The translations under genes were made by a program, and so were the position numbers. From Nicotiana tabacum (taxonomy: Eukaryota; Streptophyta; Magnoliopsida; Solanales; Solanaceae), in the NCBI RefSeq assembly GCF_000715075.1, contig NC_134082.1, positions 193,677,948-193,741,947 of the forward strand: 64,000 nucleotides of DNA, in the 5' to 3' direction. Numbering within the stretch: the first letter of the stretch is position 1; each line of letters begins with the position of its first letter. The notes beneath the pieces were generated by a model, which was given only the letters and a program-made list of their open reading frames with translations, had not been told where the DNA came from and searched no databases. Below are positions 11,314 through 21,234 of this stretch, in pieces.

Positions 11314-12000
11314 TTTTGTAGCTGATAACATTGACTTGTTCATCATTTTGATGGATTGCTTGGCATTCATGGTTTAGATGATTTCCTCCATACATGTCGC
11401 AAATTTCCGACTTGCTTGGTTGTTGTGTATTCACCTGAAAAGATTGAATTTGTGCCAAAGAAACAATCTGTTATGTTAGTGTATTTAAAGCATCTGCCTG
11501 ATTTACTGTAGCAGAATTCTTGATAATTATACGCTCAGATGGCTATCGGATGGCATTCTCTGAAATTTCATTCAACAATTGCAATGCTTCTTCTGTGGTT
11601 TTTCCCATTACTGAACCTCCTGTAGGTGCATCTATCACATTTCTGGACGAGGGTTTTAGCCCGTGATAAAAAATATACAATTGCATATGTTCAAGGAATA
11701 TCGTGGTGTGGACATTTTCTTAACATTACTTTTAACCTTTTCCAAGCTTGATAAACTGAATCTGTGTGAGTCTGCAAGAAATTAGATATGTCTTGTCTTA
11801 ACTTTGTGGTTTTAGCAGGTGAAAAGTATTTATTTAAAAATTTCTGAGTCATTTGGTACCATGTTGTAATTGATTCTTGAGGCAAACTTCGCAACCAAGT
11901 CTTAGCATCTCCTTTTAAAGAAAAAAGAAATAGCCTTAACTTAATTGCTTCAGGGGATACTCCATTATACTTAGCAGTTTCAACTAGTTCTAGAATACTC
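11314..12000 (-). pseudogene. Athila-like Ty3/gypsy gag fragment
   Basis: Read on the minus strand from about 12000, the frame gives NGVSPEAIKLRLFLFSLKGD, then AKTWLRSLPQESITTWYQMT, KFLNKYFSPAKTTKLRQDI and a segment ending RCPHHDIP-like (here RKCPHHDIP). This is the retrotransposon gag domain typical of Athila-class elements. Farther on, near 11330-11458, a zinc-knuckle-like segment reads CDMYGGNHLNHEC, with the second Cys of the usual C-x2-C replaced by Tyr-Gly. The gag start codon is not recognisable. The end is cut at 11313 by an LTR of another element. Several stops separate the pieces. Confidence 0.82.
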
Positions 12001-12470
12001 CATTATTAATAGTAATAATAACAATAATAATAAAAGATTGCAAAGATGATTAAAAAAAAGAGGCATTAAGGGAGAAAAAGTATTAGTACAATAATTTTAT
12101 TATTTATAGATAATAGTAATATTATACCTCACTTAAAATAAAATAGATATATAAAAATTACGCAGCAAGTAAACTGTGACAAGAAAATATAATATTATTA
12201 AAAGTATTAGTATTAATACTTGTAATAGTATCTAAAATTACAACGATAATATATAAAAGGGTAGTTAATAGTACGCGAGACTGTGAAAATGTTGATTATA
12301 GTATATTTATTTTTGGTTAGTAAAGTACTGATAATGGTCTAATTGTATTAGATATACTAAGGGATTCAATAAAAATAGTTGGTAGTAATTATAATGAGAA
12401 GAAAAAAATATTATAATAAGTTCTCAAATTAGTAATAAAATATTTAATCTGAAGTAGATGGATGCCAATT
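12001..12470. other. AT-rich leader between Athila-like primer site and gag
   Basis: No gene is seen. It is AT-rich with short TAA/AATAAT runs near 12005-12035. By position it corresponds to the untranslated leader of the Athila-like element, including whatever remains of the missing gag N-terminus. Confidence 0.5.
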
Positions 12471-12486
12471 CCCGGCAACGGCGCCA
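12471..12486 (-). other. Primer binding site of the Athila-like element (tRNA-Asp type)
   Basis: The minus strand reads TGGCGCCGTTGCCGGG, the form complementary to the 3' end of plant tRNA-Asp used by Athila-class elements. It lies six bases inside the LTR end. Confidence 0.85.
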
Positions 12487-12492
12487 AAAATT

Positions 12493-13640
12493 TGACGAGG
12501 CCAATGCGTATAAGATCTTGCTACCTGTACTCTGTCAAATTCTGGTATAGTTTATGATATCGTCCCACAGAGATTGGAGAATCTAGCTACAAACTTATAA
12601 TATTCCGACTACTATTTGAGAGAATTAAATTGATGAAATTTTGTTTATTGAAAATTTAAATTGCTTAAGTTGAAATAAAATAACTTTCGAAATATTTATA
12701 TTTAAAGAGAGTTGGGAATCATTTGAATTCACTCGATAGCGTGATAATAATAAAATTTTAGCTTCTACATGTATTTCTCTTAGGAATAACTGTTTATTGC
12801 TAATACAATTATATTTTGCTCACTAAGAAATAATCAATTAATAACACTCTGCGAGGTTATGTAAATCAATTGATATATGACTTGTAACGATTAAACTGAA
12901 ATAATTTACTTGCCTGAATTGTGTTAATAGCAAAAACCTCTTATGATTACTTTTTATTAAAAATCAATAATATTTTCAACTACAACTCCTCCGTGAGAAT
13001 TAGAATGGAAGTAAGCAAGATTACAGACTTGGAATGATAGCTTAAAAAGAATTACTCTCACTCTATTATTTTACCCAATAGTTATCGTATATTAATTTTG
13101 CTTCGTGAGAATTATAAAATTGACATACAATTAACTTTGGAGAACAAATAGATAGAAGTGATAATAATTAATTAAAATTAATATTCCAGCACAATATAGA
13201 AATATAATTAGAACGTTTCAGGTCAAACATGTAATAAAATTAAGATTAATATTATAACGATATCGAGCTTCATCAACTATCCCAACAAAAGAGATTACTC
13301 CATTATGGAGTCTTTAAGTCTCACAAATAAAGAAATTCTTAAAATACTATCAACACTCTTAGAAAATTCAAAAACTACAAGAGGAAAGTGAAAGAGATAA
13401 AGAAAGAAGTAAAGACCAAAGCTAGAGAAAAGTTGCTAATTAGACATGTATGATATCCCCCCTCCCCCACTTCAACACAAGCATGACATCCTATTTATAG
13501 AAATCAAATCTCATAAGGTGCCACGATGCCTCGTGGTTCTTTTGTCATGATGCGTTGTGCTTTTATTGCCATGATACCTCGTGGTTCTTTTGCTATGATG
13601 CGTCGTGATCTCTTTTTATTTCTTTATTTGCTTTATCATG
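12493..13640 (-). repeat. 5' LTR of the Athila-like element, outer edge unresolved
   Basis: On the minus strand it ends CCTCGTCA at 12493. It is homologous, in opposite orientation, to the solo LTR at 35761-37155: both share GTTGGGATAGTTGATGAAGC and the terminal GGCCTCGTCA. A TATA box (CTATAAATAG, minus strand) lies at 13491-13500. Upstream of it is a U3-like region with three imperfect copies of a CATGATGCCTCGTGGTTC motif (about 13520-13610). The distal edge is obscured by AT-rich sequence and a TA microsatellite, so the end coordinate is approximate. Confidence 0.72.
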
Positions 13641-13689
13641 ATATTTTTATTTCCTGCAAAATACTATTAGAAAATACAGATAATTATAG

Positions 13690-13691
<2 letters not shown>

Positions 13692-13765
<74 letters not shown>
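13692..13765. repeat. (TA)n microsatellite, about 37 repeats
   Basis: Uninterrupted alternating TA of roughly 74 bp. Confidence 0.97.
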
Positions 13766-13772
<7 letters not shown>

Positions 13773-13796
13773 TTTATCCATATGTTACTATGTATA

Positions 13797-16700
13797 TTAA
13801 ATAATAAAAATGTAGTATCTTTGCTTTTGTTCTTTTTTCCTTTTATCTTTGCCACTTATGATCTCAAAGGATTCCTCCTCCGAGTCTGTTTGAAGCTGCT
13901 CCTCAAGGACCATAGTTGTCACCCTATTGGGGGAGGTTACTTCAATTTGTTGGAAAGTAACATATTTGTCTTGTTTTGATTTGGATTCCATGTTCAGATC
14001 AACAACAAAATCAATCCTAGGGAGGTTTATAATTTCTAAAGGCACACTAGTTGACTCATTGACATGTCATTCATACAAAGAGCTTTCTTTTTTTTTTTCA
14101 GATCCTCCTTTTTATTTGTACTATCATTATCTTGAATAGACTCTTGCTGATCTTCTTTGGTATCCCTAACACTGTTGTAACCATTCTATTCATGCATGTT
14201 TGTGTTTGAATTCGAGGGAGCCTTGTTACACACAACTCCACCTTGATCCCCCTTTCTATAGTTAGTCGATTGCCCTTGAGCACTCACAGTTACACCAACA
14301 ATACTTTCTTGGCTCAGATTTTGGGCAGACAAGGATATCTCATTGTTATGAGTTTTTCCTGCTTGTTTGAGTTAGTATTTGATTGAGCCTTATTAGTAAA
14401 AGCTCCAATTTGATCTTCCTTATTCAATTCAGTTGACTGCTTTTGCACATTCACAGTCATATCCGGATTGCTATCTTCGTTGAGACTTTTTAAAGCCAAG
14501 GTTCTCTCCTTGTTATGCATCTTTCTCCCATTAGAGTCATAAGATAGATTGAACATAGGCTTGAAAGTAAATTTTGCTTTCTTCTTAGGAAGTTTCCCAT
14601 GTTTGGTTTTCTTAGAATTCCTGTTGGATCTGACTCTAATGTTGCTGGGACATTGTTGCTGGTAATTTTCAGATTCATATCCATTCTTTTGCTTCAATTG
14701 ACTTGGGCCGGTACACTCTATCATGCCTTTGTTTTCCTCATTCTGTTTTGATACAGAATTTTGATGTACGAGAATTCTGTTTTCCTCATTCTGTTTTGAG
14801 ACAGAATTCTTTCTAGCTAAGCTTGGTCCATCATTCTTTCGTCCAGTCTGCTTTGCATCAAGCTTCTGATGTTCATCATTAGTCTTTCTAGTTTTATCAA
14901 CTTTTTGGCAGTCTAATTCAATGTTTTCACCATTCTGATTTGCAACAGTATTCATCCGATTTTCTTCAGGTCTTTGAGAGTCCAAAGTTCTATTTTCTCC
15001 ACCCTGCTTATCAACAGGTTTTTTGTCACGATCGAAAATCCACTAAGGGTCGTGATGGCGCCGGACATCATTGTCAGGCAAGCCAACAACAAATAACTAG
15101 TAACTTCTTGTTTTAAATATTTCTGAAATCACTTCTTTTATACATTTAAACAATAAGGAATGGATTTCCACTAAATGAATAATGATATCTTTAACAATTT
15201 CAAAATACTGACTACTTCCATAGACATCCCAGAACCCGGTGTCACAAGTGCATGAGCTCTTTCTAGGAAGCAATACAATACAACAACCGTCCGAAATACA
15301 AATTGGACAGAAAATAAATACAATAATCTGGAAATGACTCTGTTGGCCGCGGATCGTCTCGAGAAGTGCAGCTCACCTAAGTCTCCGTGTCAACCATGCT
15401 GCTATGCCCACTAGGCCACTAGAGATGCATGTGTCTGTGCAACAATGATGCACAGAAGTGTAGTATGAGTACGAAAACAACGTGTATCTAATGAGTATCC
15501 CATCTAATCTCGAAGAATTAGAGACGAGAGGTCGACTTCGACACTTACTAGTGGTCCAATGATGTTATCTCAATAATATAGTAAATCAGGGATTTTTTTT
15601 ATAAACATGATTGTAATTCAATGGGATGAAGCAAGTAAGCAATTCTTTCTTTTATCAAAAATTTCCAAATTCCTTTACATCGTTTATACAAATATTCTCA
15701 AACCGGGAAGAGGCAATAATAACTTCAATAACTTTCAAGGCAAGTAATACAAGCATGCGCAAAACATGTTGAGGTCGTATGGCCTGATCCAATAATATTT
15801 AAATTGTGCACTACCAGAGGGTTGAATGGTGCGAACCATAGATGCATCTATTTAATCTGTCATTCGGCCCGTTCCGAAATTAAACACACACAGACAGTCA
15901 ACCAAGGAGTCAACATGTAACAATTATCCAAAGAAAGTCAATTCTCTTTTAACAATTTAAGAAAATGAAGTTTAATCTTTTTAGAAATTTATTTACTAAT
16001 TCGACGTGAATTAAGCAATTCAAACTGTCAACAGGGTTATAAATATTCCAAGTATAGCATGTTTTTGGGTCCTAGTCTACCCGGACTTACACATAATAGT
16101 AGCTACGCACGGACTCTCATCACCTCGTGCATACGTAGCCCCCACAAATAGGAGCACATAACCAATAATTTCACCTATGGGGACAGTTCCCTCTTACAAG
16201 GTTAGAAAGGAGACTCACCTCACCCCAAAGGTCCATAATCGACATTCCTCGTCCTTCCGAAAACTCGAATCGATGTACAAAGCTCCAAAGCGAGCCAATA
16301 ATAATACAAATACATTAATATATGCTCAATTACCCCTAATGATCCAATTTATAACAATTCCTAACCCCGATTGAAAAGTTGACCAATACGCCCTCAGGCC
16401 CACGTGCCCAGATTCCGAAATTTTTCGAAGAATAAGTTTACGCACAACCTTACAAACTCAAATATATAATTTACTCTCAATTTCCTACCCAAAATCGTGG
16501 CCAAAATCCGAAAATACTCTTTCTAGGTCTTTCCACCAAAACCTCAAATTTCTACCAATTTTATGCGCAATTCCTTACATAATCAATGTATTTAACTCAA
16601 GATAGGTGGGGATAGCTTACCTTGTCGTTGATGATGAAAATCCCCTCTTGAAACCCTCCAAGAATCGCCCAAGCCAAGAGAAAGATGAAAGAAAATGGCC

Positions 16701-18702
16701 AAATCCCGACTTTAAAACAACCCACTGCCTCCAGCACTTTTCGCACCTGCGGTCTCTTGATTGCTTCTGCGGTCTCGCAGGTGCGAACCAAACGCCGCTT
16801 CTGCGGTCCAGGGCTCCCAACCCATTCCGCTTCTGCGTCCCCTCCTCCGCAGATGTGGTCCCATATATGTGGCAAAACGACCGCATCTGCGGTCCTAGCC
16901 TAGCCGTCAATTTCCACTTCTGCGGCTCTGCACCTTCGGCCCTAGTCTCGCAGGTGCGGTTACACCAGCAACCTCAGCCCTTTTCAAAATTCCATTTTCG
17001 ATCCGTTAACCACCCGGAATCCACCCGAGGCCCCCGGGACACCAAACAATCATATCAACCAGTCCCAAAACACATTACGGACTTGCTCGAGGCCTCAAAT
17101 CATATCAACCAATGCTAAAATCATGAATCAACCTCCAATCCAAGCTTAATGAACTTTAAAATTTCAAACTTCTACATTCAATGCCGAAACCCGTCAAATC
17201 ACGTCCGATTGACCTCAAATTTTGCACACAAGTCGTATTTGACATTACTGACCTACTCCAACTTTCGGAATTGGATTCCGACCCCGATATCAAAAAGTCC
17301 ACTTCCGGTCAAACTTCTCAAAAACCTTCAAATTTCTATCTTTAGCCAAATGACTCCAAAATGACCTACGGACTTCCGAATTCACTTTCGATCATGCTCC
17401 CAACTCCAAAATCACTATACGGAGCTACTCCTAGACTCTAAATCCCAAACGGACATCGATAACATTGAAATGCACTTCAACCCAAACTTATGAAATTTCT
17501 TCCAAAATGCTAACTTCCATAATAGGTGATAAAACGTTCTCGGGTCTTCCAAAACCCAGTCCGGATATACGCCTAAGTCCGAAATCATCATACGAACCTG
17601 CTGGAACCTTCGAATCCTGATTCCGAGGTCGTTTACCCAAAAAACTAACCTTAGCCAATTCTTTCAACTTAAAGCTTCTAAAATGAGAATTTTCTTTCCA
17701 AATCAACTCCGAACTTCCCGGAATTCAATTCCGACGGTGCGCTCAAGTCATAATACATGAAGTGAAACTGTTCATGGCCTCAAACTACTGAATGACGCAC
17801 TAGAGCTCAAAATGGCTGGTCGGGTCGTTACATTTTTTATCATCTAAAACTCTATTTTCAGCAGCCTTTTTCCTCTCTAAAGCTCTACAATTGATCATAT
17901 TGTGACCAAGTTTTTGGCAGAATTTGCAATATTTAGGGACTCCTTCGAATTCAATTTTTTGTACAAATCCTTTGTGAGGAGCATCGTCAAATATTTGTCC
18001 AACATAAACAGAATTAGGTTGGCCCTTAAGCAAGTCAATTTCAACTCTTACTTTGGCCATACTAGGCCTTGTTCTTCCTCTAGTAGCCAAATCCATTTCA
18101 AGGGGAGTATCAATTGCACTCACCACTTGTTTAACATAATTTCAAGTGTGTATATGAAAAGGTAAACCATGAAGGAGAACCCATACCGGAGCAATTGGCA
18201 GGTCCTCCTCTGGCTTAAAATCCGGCGACCATTTCTGAAGCCACATCTGCTGCCCTTCAATTTCAATCACTCATTTAAACCAAACAAAATTTAAGTCTTC
18301 TTCATTGGTGAAATCAAGAAAAACATTGTAATTGTCAAAAACCTCAATCTTGACAGAGCCCTTTATCGAAATTATTTCCTTGAATTTTGATATGATTTTT
18401 TCAAGTTGGTGCCTTGGTTTTAAAAATCGGCCAACTATGGCGAGTTTACACTCTTCAGCCATAACACCATAATAGTCTGAAGCTTTCAAGAGAACCGCCG
18501 AAATTCCATTGTGCGTAGTATGCGTCGCAATGACAGAGTCTCTGCCATGGAGATTTGGAGAATTCGGATTGTTCGAAGATGAAATTACTTTGGTGGCATA
18601 TGTCAGTTTTGTATCAATTGACTCTAGGGGTTGGTTTGCCATGAGAGAAGGAGTGGAATGGCCTTCCAGACGCGTCAGAGCGGCGCCGTCCGGCAGTTCC
18701 AT
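13797..18702 (-). pseudogene. DUF4283 / CCHC zinc-knuckle gene (LINE ORF1-like), split by a solo LTR
   Basis: Proteins of this kind are found as ORF1 of plant LINEs and as related host paralogues, and are presumed nucleic-acid binding. The minus-strand frame starts at 18702 and carries the DUF4283 domain (LAIVGRFLKPRHQLEKIISK, then FLDFTNEEDLNFVWFK). It continues with EMDLATRGRTRPSMAKVRVE and a CX2CX4HX4C knuckle (C-KF-C-QKLG-H-NMIN-C) near 17885-17930. It is then cut by the solo LTR at 15024-17832. After the LTR the same frame resumes as an Asn/Gln/Lys-rich tail (14314-15020) and, after a frameshift near 14360, to about 13800. TGA codons near 18271 and 18141 stand where the family has Trp, and a TAG lies near 14185. 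No endonuclease or reverse transcriptase follows. Confidence 0.82.
15024..17832 (-). mobile_element. Solo LTR of a second chromovirus-like gypsy family (2,809 bp)
   Basis: On the plus strand it starts TGTCACGATCG and ends GGGTCGTTACA, with the same terminal pattern as the LTRs of the 170-11247 element. No primer site or coding interior is attached. The flanks are TTTTT on both sides (15019-15023 and 17833-17837), a perfect though low-complexity 5-bp duplication. The LTR contains a GC-rich block with repeated CTTCTGCGGTC and GCAGGTGCG motifs (16740-16960). Solo LTRs form by recombination between the two LTRs of one element. It lies inside the DUF4283 gene, whose frame continues on both sides. 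Confidence 0.88.
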
Positions 18703-18954
18703 CGGGGGTGCGTGACGGAAAGACAGTGGTATTTAGAAGATAGTCGTTGGTCTTTTAGAGAGAGACTATCCCGACAAATAAAGTAAAGTTACTTTTTTGG
18801 TTTCTTAATAAGAAGTTCTAGATTTGAGCCTTAAAAATAAAATAAAAAATTAGAACTAGGAAACGGTCTAACCTTATTTAGTGGATTTATCCGGCTCGAA
18901 ACTTAATAAGCGGGGGCGGTTTCAGAAATGGAATGATTGAACTGATTTAAAAAA

Positions 18955-19085
18955 GGTGAAATGGCTTCCTACCCACTTAAACTTGTTGGGTTTTTTAAAG
19001 ACGACACATAAACTTATAACTTTCCCATTTGAACACTCGAACTCATTTTTCCATAACTAATAAACACATCTGACCATTGACCATG
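18955..19085 (+). repeat. Left terminal inverted repeat of the MULE
   Basis: It shows CCACTTAAACTTG, CATAAACTTATAA, CCCATTTGAACA and TAATAAACACATC, ending TTGACCATG. All recur inverted at 20331-20462 with a few substitutions. Confidence 0.92.
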
Positions 19086-19389
19086 TGCGCGTGTATTACA
19101 CATACACATACGTGTCCATCCAGTCAGCAAATGACCAATGGATGTCTTACACGTAAGGGCGCGAAAAGTCAAGCAACAACTCCTTCTCTTTGGCTTCTTT
19201 AGCGTTCTTCTTCATCAACAATGGCTATCTGCTTTTCATTATTTTGTTTCACAGGTGGCTCAGCTTGATCCTTTTCCATGTTACTCTTTCGTTCCTCTTC
19301 CTTCTTTTCTTCCAGCTTTTTTATTTCAAGGATTCAATAGTTAACAAGATAGTGCCCTAATTTCCTACGATGTTTGCAGAATTTGGGTA

Positions 19390-20010
19390 TGTTTTAATAT
19401 TCAATGCGTTGAACGAATCTTTAAGAGGCAAATCATCATCTTCATCTCCAACCCAAACATTGGCGATTAAAGGTTTGAGTAAATCAATTTCCACGCTTAC
19501 CTTAGCCATACTAGGTATGTTCATAGTTTGGTCGCCACATCAAGCTCCAATGGAGTCCCTACTTCTTCAAGAATATGTTTGACATAAGACTAGTTATGCA
19601 TATGAAATGGTAATCCGAGCAGCAGGACTCAGACAGGATCTATTGGTAGGTAGGTCTTCTTCAGGCTTAAAATATGGATTCCACTTCTGCAACCACATTT
19701 GCAGACATTCAATTTCAATCACCCACTTATATAGAACAAAATTGTAATCTTCATCATTAGTGAAGCTGAGAAACACATTTAATTTACCATAAACTCCAAT
19801 TTTTGCAGATCCCTTCAAAGGGAATTTTTTAGAGAATCTTGACCTATAATTCGGGGTCGGGTCTTCAAAAATCGACCAACAATTATCCTCTTACATTGAG
19901 CCGCCATGATGACATAGTAGTCTCTTGTTTTGAAGATCACTGTCGGCATGCCGTTGTGTGTCGTCTTTCTAGCTTGGAATTTCAGAGAGAATCCATACAT
20001 CCAAGTTCCT
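19390..20010 (-). pseudogene. Degenerate DUF4283 fragment inside the MULE
   Basis: Minus-strand pieces give KTTHNGMPTVIFKTRDYYVI and KRIIVGRFLKTRPRI (19815-20000). These are followed in a shifted frame by MKGSAKIGVYGKLNVFLSFT, NDEDYNFVLYKWVIEIE and MWLQKWNPYFKPEEDLP (19620-19818). Farther on, broken sequence (19400-19560) corresponds to the TPLE...RPSMAKV part of the neighbouring gene. It covers only the DUF4283 domain; the zinc knuckle and the tail are absent. It is clearly homologous to 17840-18702 but well diverged at nucleotide level. A frameshift near 19815 and several stops make it non-coding. Confidence 0.8.
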
Positions 20011-20330
20011 CCACAGGGCTGTTACCATCACCTTGAACATCCAGAAGGAGTACGGAAAGCTTTTGAAGGGTTTCAATCAACGAACTTGGAAGGGGAAGTT
20101 ATGGGGAAGTTCAAAACTTAGTTTCAACTCTACAATGACAAAATATACAACTTTCCACCATTTTCACGGTCTGAAAAATGAAAAAAAAAAATGAAAATGG
20201 AGTTTCAAATTTTTAAAAATGGAGGAAGGGGTATTTTGTACTGTTGGGCGTTGGGAAGGGGGTTTTCACGCTCTTGTGTGTCGTGTTCCTCACGCGGGCT
20301 GCTGATTAGGACCAACTGACGCCACATGGG

Positions 20331-20462
20331 CATGGTCAATGGTCAAATGTGTTTATTAGTTATGGAAAAAACGAGTTCGAATGTTCAAATGGGAAAATTA
20401 TAAGTTTATGTATCGGCTTTAAAAATCCCGACAAGTTTAAGTGGCGAGAAAGTTATTTTGCC
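20331..20462 (-). repeat. Right terminal inverted repeat of the MULE
   Basis: The inverted partner of 18955-19085. The outermost 28 bp align without gaps. Confidence 0.92.
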
Positions 20463-20799
20463 TTTAAAAAATAAAGCAGTGGCACGAGGTTGCTTATTGT
20501 ACACCCAACCTAATGGACCCAACCCTAAAATATTTTTAGCCAAAAACTGAGGTCGGCACTAACAAAAATGGGTCATATTTTTTTATCAATTAACAACTCA
20601 GTTAAATAGAAACAGACACCCAAACACCTCATCAACTTCCAAAAAAAAAAAAAAGAGTTTCTTTTGTGTCCACACAACACCACACATGGTTTAACTTCCC
20701 CGAAAACCCCTCAAATACTCCTTGAATATCCCCATCATTCTTTATAACTAAAAACCAAAAAGTAAAACTTTTCAAGAAATATTTAAAAAAGTAGCCCCT

Positions 20800-20812
20800 A
20801 TATATATGTGAT
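20800..20812 (+). promoter_or_regulatory. Probable TATA box of the spliced gene
   Basis: CTATATATATGTG stands about 435 bp upstream of the start codon. A plausible non-coding first exon follows (about 20835-20925), then an intron with GTAAGC at 20926 and TATCAG ending at 21118. Transcript ends are inferred only. The MULE ends about 340 bp upstream and is therefore part of the proximal promoter region. Confidence 0.45.
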
Positions 20813-21234
20813 GTGAATATACATTCATGTTATGTTTCTATGTGTTAGGAACAAGAAGATTAATTACCAGTTCAACAACAAGAAGAAGAATAGTACTTAG
20901 TTTTTTCTTGAAGTTTGTGAGGTTGGTAAGCTAGTTATTTTCAAACCGATATTATAAGTAGCAGTTGAGATAAAAAAGGAGTCTTGCAAATAAAGCTTCT
21001 GTCATTTCTCACCTATATACACACACACTAGGCAAGAGTTGTTTACTTTATTCATACAGTGGAAAGTTGACTTTAATCGGTTCTGTTCTCTGTTTGTTTT
21101 TGTTGTCAAATGTATCAGGTTGTAAACTGTGGTTTCCTAATTGGGTACGTTAGAAGGTGAAGAACTCCAAACACTTCTTTATCAAATTTTCTTCTCTTTC
21201 TTCAAGTTCTGCAACAATCGTGGATTATACAAAA

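Larger units (their letters stand above)
18955..20462. mobile_element. Mutator-like element carrying a DUF4283 fragment (Pack-MULE candidate)
   Basis: The ends match as inverted repeats of about 131 bp (18955-19085 and 20331-20462) and start GGTGAAAT / GGCAAAAT. Immediate flanks are TTTAAAAAA on both sides (18946-18954 and 20463-20471), a perfect 9-bp target duplication as expected for Mutator-type transposition. No transposase is encoded. The interior instead holds a degenerate DUF4283 coding fragment on the minus strand (about 19390-20010). A non-autonomous MULE with a gene fragment is by definition a Pack-MULE. Whether the fragment came from a host gene or from a LINE cannot be decided here. 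Confidence 0.88.

Noticed and set aside
13526..13804. 92-codon frame ending in repeated Tyr-Ile
   Set aside because: Runs through the TA microsatellite and LTR U3 repeats.
16597..17118. Overlapping frames of 92-170 codons on both strands
   Set aside because: They lie wholly in the GC-rich block of a solo LTR and match nothing.
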